Shown here piece after piece: positions 14,851 through 23,515 of a stretch of DNA of 64,000 nt. The stretch covers positions 47,455-111,454 of the forward strand of contig CALLLS010000021.1 of NCBI GenBank assembly GCA_938008215.1. The letters are read 5' to 3'. The DNA is from an uncultured Verrucomicrobiales bacterium. Lineage in GTDB: Bacteria; Verrucomicrobiota; Verrucomicrobiia; Verrucomicrobiales; Akkermansiaceae. The notes beneath the pieces were generated by a model that was given only the letters and a program-made list of their open reading frames with translations, made no database searches and was not told where the DNA came from. A program made the translations under genes and the position numbers. The stretch's first letter is position 1. Every line of letters starts with the position of its first letter.

Positions 14851-16092
14851 ATGCCACACACAAAAGCCATGATTCCAGAAGTAGACTTTCTCAATAAAGC
14901 GTTTCGAGCGAACCCGCATGAGAAATTTGCCGAGTTACGCGAGCTCTCAACTCTTGCTAAAGTGAAAGGGGCGAATGCCTACTTAGTAACACGGCATAAG
15001 GAATGTGAAGCGCTCCTTAAGGATGAAAGGGTATCGCTAGATGTGATGAAGGGAGTGGAGTTCCCTGTAAATCATCCCATGCAAGGCTACTTTAAGATGC
15101 GAGAGGGTCTCATGCTTTTTACAAACCCCCCTTTACATGGAGACTTGAGATCTCCCGTCTCTGACGCAATGAGCGCGAAATCCGTTAAGCGTTATGAGCC
15201 AATCATCCGCGAGTTAGCGGGTGATGCGGTTAAGCATTTGAAGTCTCTCCTTTCTCGGCAAAGTGAAATAGATTTCGTGAAAGACATTTCCCTCCCTTTT
15301 GTCTCAAAGGTGATCTGTAGAGTAGTGGGTATGCCTGAGCAGGATCACGCCATTCTATCGAGTATGACACAACGCATTGCGGATGGTTTGGATCCCTTTG
15401 GTGCAAGACATAGTTTAGAAGATGCAGGGAAAGCTTATTCTGAGTTTCAGAGCTACATGACGGAAGAGCTCTCTAGGGGGCGCTGGAAGAAAGATGCGGA
15501 GCAGTTCTCAGAGACGTTTTTAGGAGAAATTGCACAGTGTCCACACATGCTTGGAGGCTTTAAGAATACTGACAATCTCATTTCCACTACTGTTATGCTA
15601 CTTTCTGCAGGGCATCTCACGACGAACCATAGCCTCAGCCTAAGTATAGAAAGTTTCTTATCTGATGAGGAAATTCGCCCAGTTCTTACCGAGGCGAGCG
15701 AGCCAATTTCACCGCTTATGTTGGAGGAGCTTTTTCGCTTTCACTGCCCTGCGCAAATCACGCGAAGAAAAATTAATGCCGAACTGAACATAGGTGAGAA
15801 AACTTGGCACCCTGGGCAAGCGATATGGCTCGCACTTGTCTCCGCAAACCGTGATGAAAGGATCTTTAAGAAAGGGCAAGAGCTTGATTTAAAGAGGAGA
15901 CCTAACCCGCACCTTTCTTTCGGTTCAGGCATTCACTTTTGCTTAGGAGCACATCTCGCGCGACTACAATTGCGTGTCTTTTTAGAAACGATTCAAGGGG
16001 AGTTTCCAAATCTCTCCATCGTTAAAGAGGGAGTCGTAAGAGACAATAATCTTGTCTTTAGAGGGCTGAAAACTCTACCGTTACAAGTTTAA
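14851..16092 (+). CDS. Cytochrome P450 monooxygenase
   Basis: A stand-alone bacterial P450. The ATG at 14851 follows AGAGGA with good spacing; a TTG 24 bases earlier would add eight residues. The heme-binding loop FGSGIHFCLGAHLARLQ holds the Cys ligand near residue 364 and the K-helix ExxR lies in EELFRF. The I-helix reads LLSAGHLTTNHSL, so the acidic residue of the usual AG(x)(D/E)TT is replaced by Leu. Either proton delivery differs or the enzyme does not do ordinary oxygen activation. No ferredoxin or reductase gene is adjacent. The 3' end overlaps rlmN by 12 bases, tail to tail. Confidence 0.9.
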   Translation: MPHTKAMIPEVDFLNKAFRANPHEKFAELRELSTLAKVKGANAYLVTRHKECEALLKDERVSLDVMKGVEFPVNHPMQGYFKMREGLMLFTNPPLHGDLRSPVSDAMSAKSVKRYEPIIRELAGDAVKHLKSLLSRQSEIDFVKDISLPFVSKVICRVVGMPEQDHAILSSMTQRIADGLDPFGARHSLEDAGKAYSEFQSYMTEELSRGRWKKDAEQFSETFLGEIAQCPHMLGGFKNTDNLISTTVMLLSAGHLTTNHSLSLSIESFLSDEEIRPVLTEASEPISPLMLEELFRFHCPAQITRRKINAELNIGEKTWHPGQAIWLALVSANRDERIFKKGQELDLKRRPNPHLSFGSGIHFCLGAHLARLQLRVFLETIQGEFPNLSIVKEGVVRDNNLVFRGLKTLPLQV

Positions 16093-17166
16093 CTCGATTC
16101 CTTCCTCCTTCTCTTTGATTAGCCTCAGCTGACCACAAGCGGCATCTATATCATGCCCTTTTTCTATTCTGAGGGTGGCGGTGACACCTGCAGAAACTAA
16201 GGTGTTTTTAAAGCGTCTGCATTTCTCATCTGAAGGGCGGGCCCATTCTAATCCTTCCACGGTATTATAAGGAATCAGATTTACCTTCGCCTGAATACGC
16301 TTTGCCTTTTGCGCAAGGATGCGCGCATCACTCTCCGTATCATTCACACCCTCGATAAGGATGTATTCTAGGGTAAGACGTTGCTTCTTTTTAGAGTTCC
16401 AGTATTCGAGCGCATTAAAGAGCTCATCTACGCCCCATTTATTATTCACGGGCATAATCTTACTGCGCACCTCATCCGTGGCTCCATGGAGTGAAATAGC
16501 GAGACGAATTTGCTGAGGGTGGTCTGCCAGCGTTTTGATTTGAGGTACAAGCCCAGAGGTTGAAATTGTTAAATGACGCGCCCCGATCCCGATTCCCCAT
16601 GGCTGAGTAATGAGCTCGAGAGCTTTTAAGAGATTCTTAATATTAGCAAGCGGCTCTCCCATCCCCATAAATACCATATTATTGACTCGTTGCCCTGTGG
16701 CTCGTTCTACTTCCACTACTTGTCCTGCAATTTCATCTGGGTCTAAATTTCTAGTGAATCCCGCTAGTCCAGAGGCACAAAACTTACACCCATAGGCGCA
16801 TCCAACTTGAGAGGATACACAAAGCGTAAGACGGTCTGACTTCTCTCCATAGAGCGCCTGAGAAGCAGGTATAAGAACGGATTCCACATAGCGTCCGTCT
16901 TTTAGCTTAAAGAGTGCTTTTTGCGTCGTATCCGATGACTTTAGGACTCCTACTGGGCTTGGCGGAGTCATGCTAAACTCATTATTCAGGACCTCGCGTA
17001 GTTGAGCGGGAAGGTTCGTCATTTCCTCGATGGAACGGACCCTCTTCTTCCAGAGCCAGTCGAGCACTTGGTCAGTTCTAAACTTAGGCTGACCATGTGA
17101 GGACAGTGTTTCCTCTAGCTCCGCTCTTGTTAAGGCATTAAGATTTCTTTTAGGGCTTATTGGCAT
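16081..17166 (-). CDS. rlmN: 23S rRNA/tRNA (adenine-C2)-methyltransferase RlmN
   Basis: RlmN is a radical-SAM enzyme that methylates A2503 of 23S rRNA and A37 of some tRNAs. The cluster motif CxxxCxxC is at Cys123, 127 and 130 (CAYGCKFC), and the resolving Cys344 lies in DIDAACGQL near the C-terminus. The MGMGEPLANIKNL and ISTSGLVPQI blocks are typical, and the 361-residue length is normal. It is convergent with the P450 and overlaps its last 12 bases. The gene is monocistronic. Confidence 0.95.
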   Translation of the reverse strand: MPISPKRNLNALTRAELEETLSSHGQPKFRTDQVLDWLWKKRVRSIEEMTNLPAQLREVLNNEFSMTPPSPVGVLKSSDTTQKALFKLKDGRYVESVLIPASQALYGEKSDRLTLCVSSQVGCAYGCKFCASGLAGFTRNLDPDEIAGQVVEVERATGQRVNNMVFMGMGEPLANIKNLLKALELITQPWGIGIGARHLTISTSGLVPQIKTLADHPQQIRLAISLHGATDEVRSKIMPVNNKWGVDELFNALEYWNSKKKQRLTLEYILIEGVNDTESDARILAQKAKRIQAKVNLIPYNTVEGLEWARPSDEKCRRFKNTLVSAGVTATLRIEKGHDIDAACGQLRLIKEKEEGIELNL

Positions 17167-17215
17167 GCAATTGTTTTGGACACTCTTTTCCTTTTAGATA
17201 TAAGAATACATATCA

Positions 17216-17827
17216 ATGCCTAGGAAATTCTTTTTCATATTATTGTCACTCATTCTGGCTTTGCCCTCATGTAGTAGCAGTAGCGACGCGGAGACGACTA
17301 ATTCTGCCGTCGCTCTAGGCGCGGCTCGTCCCCAAGGACTTGACCGGTTTGAAGGAGGATACCGCATGGAGAAGGATGAAGAGACTGGCTTTATGAGACC
17401 TGTCTCGGAAAGAGAGGGCACGCCTTTTAGTGAGAAAACAGACTACTTTAGAAAGAATAATGAAGGCTTTAAAAAGAGTTTCTCTAAGGCAGAGTATGAC
17501 GCCCGCCGCTGGCAAGGTGCAGATAAAAAGAAGTCTCTGAAAGCATGGTCTAGGGAAAATGATGATTTTCAGTATTCCCCTCAGTTCATTAAGGATAATG
17601 CAGACATTGCTAGTCGTAAGGCTAGCGAGACAAACAAGTCCTTCTCTCGCTCCGTCTTCAAGAAGAAGTATGCTTCTGAGCAAGCGAGCAATAGAATAGA
17701 AAAAATGCCTGATTACGTTGTGAAAAAGGCGCAGGAAGTATTCCACGCTCCAAAAATCATCTCCCAGCGTTCTTATCAAGAGGATAAACGAAGTGTAGAG
17801 GAGGTGAAATCACTCCTTGGAAACTAG
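17216..17827 (+). CDS. Hypothetical lipoprotein
   Basis: A 203-residue protein with a lipoprotein signal (LSLILALPSC, Cys near residue 19). The mature part is strongly polar and Lys/Ser/Arg-rich, with no recognised domain, and has repeated short patterns such as TPFSEKTDYFRK and FKKSFSKAEYDARRW. It is divergent from rlmN and is 26 bases upstream of the K+ channel gene, so the two may be cotranscribed. A structural or cell-envelope role is only a guess. Confidence 0.65.
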   Translation: MPRKFFFILLSLILALPSCSSSSDAETTNSAVALGAARPQGLDRFEGGYRMEKDEETGFMRPVSEREGTPFSEKTDYFRKNNEGFKKSFSKAEYDARRWQGADKKKSLKAWSRENDDFQYSPQFIKDNADIASRKASETNKSFSRSVFKKKYASEQASNRIEKMPDYVVKKAQEVFHAPKIISQRSYQEDKRSVEEVKSLLGN

Positions 17828-17853
17828 GACGAATTACCATTACATCTAATAAA

Positions 17854-18660
17854 ATGAGCCAATCTACATTACGTCATCGATTAAGAGAAATCATCTTTGA
17901 GGCTGAAACAAAGGCTGGACGTCTGTTTGATATCACGCTGCTCGTTTTCATCGTTTTAAGTGTCATCGCCGTTATGGCGGAAAGCGTAGATAGTGTTTCT
18001 ACTCAGCATAAGGACTTATTGTTTAAAGCGGAGTGGCTTTTTACGATCGTCTTCTCCATTGAATATATTATTCGTTTTTGCATCGTAGATCGCCCCTTAC
18101 ATTATGCGCGCAGCTTTTATGGAGTGGTGGATTTGCTGAGCTGCCTGCCCACTTATCTCGCACTGTTTATTCCGGGGGCGCAGTCCCTTCTTGTGATTCG
18201 AATTTTAAGGATCCTACGTATGTTTCGTATCATGAAAATGGTGCACCACATCGAGGGTGGAGATGTCATCATGCGGGCACTCTATACGAGCCGAGCGAAG
18301 ATTATGGTCTTCTTCATGACCGTTGCGGTCTTTGCCATTATTGCAGGGACCGTCATGCACCTCGTGGAAGGTGGTATCAACCAGGGTTATCATAATATTC
18401 CGCAGAGCATTTACTGGGCGATTGTAACCATCTCCACTGTAGGGTATGGTGATGTCTCTCCCATAACTCCCTTCGGAAAAGTAATCGCTACTCTTACCAT
18501 GCTTTCGACATATGCCATTATTGCCGTCCCAACGGGCATCATCAGCGCAGAGCTCATTAATCAAAAAGACCACACCTCTGACGCCTGTCCTGGATGCGGT
18601 GTCCATGGTCACTTAGAGGACGCTAAGTTCTGTAGAAAGTGCGGGAATGAGCTGTATTAA
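17854..18660 (+). CDS. Voltage-gated K+ channel (Kv type) with C-terminal zinc ribbon
   Basis: A 268-residue six-helix ion channel subunit. The S4 voltage sensor carries repeated arginines (RILRILRMFRIMKMVHH, about residues 116-132), the pore helix leads to the selectivity filter TVGYGD at 195-200, and S6 follows. The soluble tail holds a double-CxxC zinc ribbon, CPGCG...CRKCG, near residues 246-263. Bacterial Kv channels of this size normally assemble as tetramers. The zinc ribbon could be a gating or assembly module. It is downstream of a lipoprotein gene and possibly in its operon. Confidence 0.88.
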   Translation: MSQSTLRHRLREIIFEAETKAGRLFDITLLVFIVLSVIAVMAESVDSVSTQHKDLLFKAEWLFTIVFSIEYIIRFCIVDRPLHYARSFYGVVDLLSCLPTYLALFIPGAQSLLVIRILRILRMFRIMKMVHHIEGGDVIMRALYTSRAKIMVFFMTVAVFAIIAGTVMHLVEGGINQGYHNIPQSIYWAIVTISTVGYGDVSPITPFGKVIATLTMLSTYAIIAVPTGIISAELINQKDHTSDACPGCGVHGHLEDAKFCRKCGNELY

Positions 18661-18711
18661 GTTTCCCTCTCAAGGAGGGGGGCATTCTTACCTGTGGTAA
18701 ATGAGAAATAG

Positions 18712-18725
18712 ATTTACGGGTAAAT
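18712..18725. promoter_or_regulatory. Inverted repeat ATTTAC-GG-GTAAAT upstream of the 18772 gene
   Basis: A perfect 6+2+6 inverted repeat sits 47 bp before the start of the gene at 18772. A second, related repeat (TTACC-TGT-GGTAA, 18688-18700) is 11 bp upstream. The paired TTAC...GTAA half-sites suggest a regulator-binding region. No regulator is known for it. Confidence 0.3.
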
Positions 18726-18771
18726 AAGGAATTATTTACATTATTTCGGATACCCATATTCTTAGCAAAGA

Positions 18772-19236
18772 ATGGATCTAGATCACATAAGCAAGTTTAA
18801 GTTTACACGACACTATGGTATTATTGCTTTTAACCATTATTCGAAATTCTGTGGCTACGTTGATCGTTGTATCGAAGAAGTTATCGATGCCGAGACATTG
18901 GTCTCCAATCTCCGAATCGAGACTTCATGGAAAGACGCTGGCTGCAATCGGCATGCTACCGTTGTAGCTGATGGAGAGAGGCGGGATGAAGTAGGGTTAA
19001 TTGGTGCGGATATTGTATGGTTGATCCGATCTAAAAGCTTTCGCGGCAAGTTCTGGTCACGCATTCCTAAATACACTAGTGCACACTATTATGAAGAAGC
19101 TCGTATTGCATTCCATCGTGGTGATTATCAAGAGTTTCTGCGTCTGTCTTCATATATTGAGAGCGAATACGCTGATTGTAGTATATTTAGCAAAATGAGG
19201 AGTATTTCGAAGCGGTTAATACATAACGGACCGTAA
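18772..19236 (+). CDS. Hypothetical protein
   Basis: A 154-residue soluble protein of unknown family. It contains a basic, aromatic central segment (IVWLIRSKSFRGKFWSRIPKYTSAHYYEEARIAF) and a Cys-containing N-terminal half, without signal peptide or membrane helix. The codon use resembles its neighbours and the frame is long for the region, so it is probably a real gene. It lies alone between the K+ channel and lipA, with two inverted repeats upstream. Confidence 0.5.
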   Translation: MDLDHISKFKFTRHYGIIAFNHYSKFCGYVDRCIEEVIDAETLVSNLRIETSWKDAGCNRHATVVADGERRDEVGLIGADIVWLIRSKSFRGKFWSRIPKYTSAHYYEEARIAFHRGDYQEFLRLSSYIESEYADCSIFSKMRSISKRLIHNGP

Positions 19237-19329
19237 TTTTTTCTTTTTCATAAATCTCATTAACGCTCTCTCTCATTGAAGAGATAAAAACGTTGAAATC
19301 CTATACTTCTTGAGATAGCAAATGAAACT

Positions 19330-20325
19330 ATGGCAGGATGTCACGGACCTAAAATGAAAATGGACCCTCTTCTTCACACTGAGAAGAAGCCAGGGTGGAT
19401 TAAAGTGCGCCTTCCAAACGATCCTGTTTTTTGGGACACGAAGGGGTTAATAGATGACCTTAATCTCGTAACAGTATGTGAAGAAGCGCAGTGCCCAAAC
19501 CGTTGGGAGTGCTGGGGGCAGGGGACTGCAACCTTTATGATTGCGGGTGAGAACTGCACGCGTGCTTGTGGCTTCTGTGCCGTGAAAACCGCGCGTCCTG
19601 AAGCGCTGGAAGAAGATGAACCTCTCCGTGTGGCTGAGGCGACTAAACGCATGAATCTGAACCACGTTGTTATTACCGCTGTGGCGCGCGATGATTTAAA
19701 AGATGGAGGTGCGGAGCACTTTCAACGCACGATAGAGCAAATTCGTGCCGTGAATCCGAAGATGGTTATCGAGGTGCTTGTGCCAGACTTTAATGACCGA
19801 GATTGGGCATTACAAATGGTGATGGATGCCCGTCCACACATTTTTAATCATAACTTGGAAACGGTTGAAAGGCTTACTCCCCTGGTGAGAAGCCGTGCTA
19901 AGTATCACCGTTCTTTGGCTGTCCTTAAGAAAGCGAAAGAAATGGTTAATGGAAAGGTGGCGACTAAGAGTGGAATCATGCTTGGTCTAGGGGAGACTGA
20001 GGAAGAGCTTTTCCAAGCAATGGATGACCTCCTTGCTCATGGAGTAACCGTTCTTACCTTAGGACAATACCTACGCCCGACCCCTGCGCATTTACCTGTG
20101 GTGGACTATATCACACCTGATGCTTTTGATCGATATAAGGTAGTGGCAAAGGAAAAAGGATTTCGCCATGTCGCAAGTGGTCCTCTCGTGAGGAGTTCTT
20201 ATCACGCAGCGGATTTTAAACCTGAGCTGGACATCATGGATGCCATTAATGAGGACTTAGAAATACGTTCTGGTGGACTGGAGCTTTCTCCGGATGACTT
20301 AGGTTTACCTGAATATAAGGTATAA
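19330..20325 (+). CDS. lipA: Lipoyl synthase
   Basis: LipA inserts two sulfur atoms into octanoyl groups on the E2 subunits and GcvH, using two Fe-S clusters. The auxiliary cluster cysteines are in CEEAQCPNRWECWG, the radical-SAM cysteines in ENCTRACGFCAVK (CxxxCxxC), and the C-terminal family motif is ASGPLVRSSYHAAD. Length is 331, slightly longer than E. coli LipA. lipB is not in the window. The next gene (20344) starts 18 bases later and probably belongs to the same transcript. Confidence 0.95.
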   Translation: MAGCHGPKMKMDPLLHTEKKPGWIKVRLPNDPVFWDTKGLIDDLNLVTVCEEAQCPNRWECWGQGTATFMIAGENCTRACGFCAVKTARPEALEEDEPLRVAEATKRMNLNHVVITAVARDDLKDGGAEHFQRTIEQIRAVNPKMVIEVLVPDFNDRDWALQMVMDARPHIFNHNLETVERLTPLVRSRAKYHRSLAVLKKAKEMVNGKVATKSGIMLGLGETEEELFQAMDDLLAHGVTVLTLGQYLRPTPAHLPVVDYITPDAFDRYKVVAKEKGFRHVASGPLVRSSYHAADFKPELDIMDAINEDLEIRSGGLELSPDDLGLPEYKV

Positions 20326-20343
20326 TAATAAAGACCGCAGAAT

Positions 20344-21132
20344 GTGCGAGCGAAGAATGCTTATATAGATGCACACTGTCACCTTCACTTTAAGGAGCTG
20401 GAGGGCTTAGATTTATCTGAATACTGGGGTGAGGTTTCAGCGGTATCTGTCAATGGCACACGCCCTGATGACTGGCAGGCTGTTGCTCAGCTTTATGAGG
20501 CATACCCTGAAAAAGTGATCCCAAGCTTTGGCGTTCACCCATGGAAGGTCAATGACTTAGATGGTAATTGGCTTGATGATTTAGAAAGCTATTTAGTGAA
20601 ATGTCCTAAAGCAGGCATCGGAGAGATAGGGCTCGATAAGTGGGTAAAGGAATATGATTTAGAGAAACAGAAAGACGCCTTTCTCTCGCAAATGCGCCTC
20701 GCTGAAGGACTGGAAAGAACGATGTCTATTCATTGCTTAAAAGCGTGGGGGACACTCAAAGAGCTACTAACAGAATATAAGGGGGGTAGATTTCTTCTGC
20801 ATGCTTACGCGGGTCCCCGAGAATATCTAGACTTCTTTTTACAGAAGGGAGCATACTTTTCTTTCTCACCGTATTTTTTCTATGAGAGAAAGCGTGGGGT
20901 GAGGGATGTCTTTAAATCCATTCCTCTAGACCGAATTTTAGTGGAGACAGACGCGCCCTCAATGCTCGGACCAGAGGAGACTTGGTCTTCCTCTCAGAAG
21001 CCATTTAATAAGACTCATCAAGATCCACGAAATCTTTTTAGGGTGTACGCAGAGTTTGCGAGATTCTTAGGGCTTCCAGAAGGTGAGCTATGTAAAACGC
21101 TCTCTGAAAACTTTCGCAAACTCATGCAATAA
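20344..21132 (+). CDS. TatD-family metal-dependent hydrolase
   Basis: A 262-residue TIM-barrel hydrolase of the TatD type, which includes 3'-5' exonucleases. Metal ligands are seen in DAHCHLH (N-terminal DxHxH), GEIGLD (carboxylate-bridging Glu), a central His in SIHCLKAWG, and ETDAPSM near the C-terminus. The sequence is less conserved than TatD/YcfH, so the natural substrate is uncertain. It uses a GTG start and lies 18 bases after lipA, without a Shine-Dalgarno site. Confidence 0.82.
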   Translation: MRAKNAYIDAHCHLHFKELEGLDLSEYWGEVSAVSVNGTRPDDWQAVAQLYEAYPEKVIPSFGVHPWKVNDLDGNWLDDLESYLVKCPKAGIGEIGLDKWVKEYDLEKQKDAFLSQMRLAEGLERTMSIHCLKAWGTLKELLTEYKGGRFLLHAYAGPREYLDFFLQKGAYFSFSPYFFYERKRGVRDVFKSIPLDRILVETDAPSMLGPEETWSSSQKPFNKTHQDPRNLFRVYAEFARFLGLPEGELCKTLSENFRKLMQ

Positions 21133-21158
21133 AAAAGCCCTTCTGTAATCAGAAGAGC
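21131..21158 (-). terminator. Intrinsic terminator of the RRM gene
   Basis: Read on the minus strand, CTTCTG-ATTA-CAGAAG with flanking GC pairs (21137-21158) is followed by TTTTTT (complement of 21131-21136). It lies 29 bases past the stop of the 21187 gene and overlaps the tail of the convergent TatD gene's stop region. Confidence 0.8.
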
Positions 21159-21186
21159 CTGAAAGGTTAATTTTTAATGGTTCGGC

Positions 21187-21756
21187 TTAGCTTACAGGGT
21201 TTTCGATAGCATTACGTTGCTCTTCCTCTGTGCGAGCACCATTAACGATCATATTACGCCCCATGAATGGCTGCTCATGGAGAACTTCAGCCGCGCGCTT
21301 AGCATCATCCGTGCTTACCATTTCAACGAAGGCGAACCCTTTTGATTTATGAGTTCTCTTGTTATAGACTACCTCAGCTCTTTTAACGCCACCAAATCCC
21401 TTGAAGAGATCTATGAGTTCACTCTCAGAGACATCATAAGATAAGTTCCCAACATAGAGGCGCGAGCTTTCTACTATTTGTGGAGGAGCCTTTCTAGCGG
21501 GTCTCTTTTTAGCGGTATCACTCGCAACACGTGTGTTTTGTGTAGGCTGTTTAGAGGCGAGCTTTTTCTCCGTTGGAGTCTTATAAAGACCGATCGCTTT
21601 TAGAAATTTTTGCCAGAGGTTCAGTTTAGGCTCAGGCTTTTTATTTCTAGACGGAACGCCTTTACGCGGTCTAGAACTATTATTTCTATTTGAGTTATTT
21701 GGGCGACGGTTTTGTCCTGAACGATTGTTGTTTGGTCTGTTTTGATTTGAAGACAT
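21187..21756 (-). CDS. RNA-binding protein with one RRM domain
   Basis: A 189-residue protein with a single RNA-recognition motif at about residues 98-175. RNP2 is LYVGNL and RNP1 is KSKGFAFVEM, both with the aromatic residues that stack on RNA. The N-terminal 50 residues are an Asn/Arg/Ser/Gln-rich low-complexity stretch followed by a basic linker. Single-RRM proteins of this layout are known in cyanobacteria and many Gram-negatives as cold-inducible or localisation-related RNA binders. It has its own intrinsic terminator. A possible upstream frame overlaps its first 62 bases. Confidence 0.87.
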   Translation of the reverse strand: MSSNQNRPNNNRSGQNRRPNNSNRNNSSRPRKGVPSRNKKPEPKLNLWQKFLKAIGLYKTPTEKKLASKQPTQNTRVASDTAKKRPARKAPPQIVESSRLYVGNLSYDVSESELIDLFKGFGGVKRAEVVYNKRTHKSKGFAFVEMVSTDDAKRAAEVLHEQPFMGRNMIVNGARTEEEQRNAIENPVS

Positions 21757-22042
21757 TTTTGTGTTTATTTGCTCCTACAATATCAACTTGTTTGTTCAGT
21801 GAGTAAGTAAACTCTAAAAGGGACTGGCTTATGAATGATGTTCCACGCATTAAGCCATCTATTAACTGATCAATGACTAACTCTAAGCGAGTAGTCGAAA
21901 GCGATGTAGGAATGGTTTTTAGGTTTATACGCGCATGCAGAAAAGTATTTCTCACAACTAAAGATAAAGAGTCGTCTAAGGACAGTTCAGTAATGCCTCT
22001 CATGGGGAGAGTTTCTAAGGCATTATAACGTCCAGTTAGCAT
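21695..22042 (-). CDS. Hypothetical frame upstream of the RRM gene, possibly decayed
   Basis: A 115-codon frame starting at ATG 22042. The same frame is open another 29 codons upstream (to about 22129) without a usual start codon, which looks like a truncated gene. The sequence has plausible amphipathic helices (TTRLELVIDQLIDGLM and SFISQSLLEFTYSLN), and codon use is not unlike neighbours. It overlaps the RRM start by 62 bases in another frame, which is unusual for two real genes. It matches no family I know. It is either a genuine small gene with a short overlap or a remnant; I cannot decide. The rest of the 459-bp gap to tRNA-Tyr holds only a short inverted repeat (22152-22165). Confidence 0.25.
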   Translation of the reverse strand: MLTGRYNALETLPMRGITELSLDDSLSLVVRNTFLHARINLKTIPTSLSTTRLELVIDQLIDGLMRGTSFISQSLLEFTYSLNKQVDIVGANKHKNVFKSKQTKQQSFRTKPSPK

Positions 22043-22215
22043 GAGAAAGGATATGAGTTGCGCGTATGGTGAAATCCTGTAAGGGATATTAATATAGCGA
22101 TTTAGGGAGTTGCTATCGTCTCCTCTTGGTCATTACTCCAAAGTTTTCTTAACAGTATTTACTGTATCTCACTTTCATAAGATAAGGCAGAATATGCTGT
22201 TATCATCCTTCGAGA

Positions 22216-22301
<86 letters not shown>

Positions 22302-22481
22302 AGTATATCGAAGGACGGATAGTATTCAGGGACGCAATGAAAAAAGACAAGACAAATTTAGTCTTTTTTATAATTTATTACTTCCTATTTTTTCATGGAA
22401 ATTCATAAGCAAAATGAAACCATATCAGACCTGCGTTTTGCGCTTGTGAAATCTACTTTATTATTACTAATTACCATTACT

Positions 22482-23510
22482 ATGCCTGTCGCTACTCCTG
22501 CTCAATACCGTGATATGTTAGATGCTGCCCAGAAAGGTGGCTACGCCTATCCCGCCATTAACATTACGTCTCTCTCTACTATTAACGGCGCTCTTAAAGC
22601 ATTTTCTGAGGCTAAGTCAGATGGAATCATACAAGTCTCCACAGGGGGAGGACAATTTGCATCTGGGCTAGGAATTAATGACGCGGCTTATGGATCCATC
22701 GTTCTTGCGGAAGCGATCTATACCTTAGCAGAGAAGTATGATGTTTTAGTTGCACTGCATACTGATCATTGCCACCCAGCGAAAGTAGACGGATTTCTTA
22801 GACCCTTATTAGAGGCTTCCCGCAAGCGTATAGCTGAAGGTAAAGGTCCGCTATTTCAGTCTCATATGTATGACGGATCAGAGCTTCCCTTAGAAGAGAA
22901 TATGGAGATGTCTAAGTCTCTTCTTAAAGAATGTGCGGAGTTGGATATTATTTTAGAAGTAGAAGCGGGTGTAGTGGGTGGAGAAGAAGACGGTCACGAT
23001 ACTTCAGGCCTTCCAGCAGAGAAGCTTTATACGACACCTGAAGATATGGTTACAGTTTATGAGAGCCTTAATGGTATCGGGCGCTTCATGTTTGCGGCGA
23101 CTTTTGGCAATGTGCATGGTGCATATAAGCCTGGAGCAGTTAAGCTAACGCCGACGATCCTAAGAGACGGTCAAAATGCAGTTATCGAGAAGTATGGCGA
23201 CGCAGCAGAGATGGATCTTGTGTTTCATGGCGGGTCAGGCTCCGACTTAGAGGATATACGTGAGACCCTTGGATATGGTGTGATCAAGATGAATATCGAT
23301 ACAGATACGCAGTATGCTTTCACCAGAGCTGTTGCTTCCCACATTATTTCTAACGTAGAAGGGGTACTTAAAATCGATGGGGAAGTAGGAAACAAGAAAT
23401 TTTACGATCCTCGTTCCTATATTAAGAAAGCAGAGCAGTCACTGTGTGAACGCTTAAAAGTGGCATGCGATGATCTTCTCTCAACAGGGAAAACCATCTA
23501 CAAGGCGTAG
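22482..23510 (+). CDS. fbaA: Class II fructose-bisphosphate aldolase
   Basis: This zinc-dependent aldolase cleaves fructose 1,6-bisphosphate in glycolysis and gluconeogenesis. The ATG at 22482 gives MPVATPAQYRDMLDAAQKGGYA, the usual class II start; a 29-codon open frame upstream is 5' leader and is rejected. The zinc-site HTDHCHP motif is near residue 110, and NVHGAY and FHGGSGS carry the other metal and phosphate ligands. At 342 residues it fits the class IIA branch. No Shine-Dalgarno is seen. A strong terminator follows at 23532. Confidence 0.94.
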   Translation: MPVATPAQYRDMLDAAQKGGYAYPAINITSLSTINGALKAFSEAKSDGIIQVSTGGGQFASGLGINDAAYGSIVLAEAIYTLAEKYDVLVALHTDHCHPAKVDGFLRPLLEASRKRIAEGKGPLFQSHMYDGSELPLEENMEMSKSLLKECAELDIILEVEAGVVGGEEDGHDTSGLPAEKLYTTPEDMVTVYESLNGIGRFMFAATFGNVHGAYKPGAVKLTPTILRDGQNAVIEKYGDAAEMDLVFHGGSGSDLEDIRETLGYGVIKMNIDTDTQYAFTRAVASHIISNVEGVLKIDGEVGNKKFYDPRSYIKKAEQSLCERLKVACDDLLSTGKTIYKA

Positions 23511-23515
23511 AAATT

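Noticed and set aside
17315..17779. 154-codon minus-strand frame opposite the lipoprotein at 17216
   Set aside because: The plus-strand frame has a start, a lipoprotein signal and fits its neighbours; the minus frame has none of these.
18214..18612. 132-codon minus-strand frame opposite the K+ channel
   Set aside because: The plus strand encodes the TVGYGD filter and zinc ribbon; the antisense frame is a by-product.
22340..22369. A6-GAC ... GTC-T6 hairpin before fbaA
   Set aside because: The stem is almost all A-T with a 12-base loop, and no gene ends just upstream on the plus strand; it is not convincing as a terminator.
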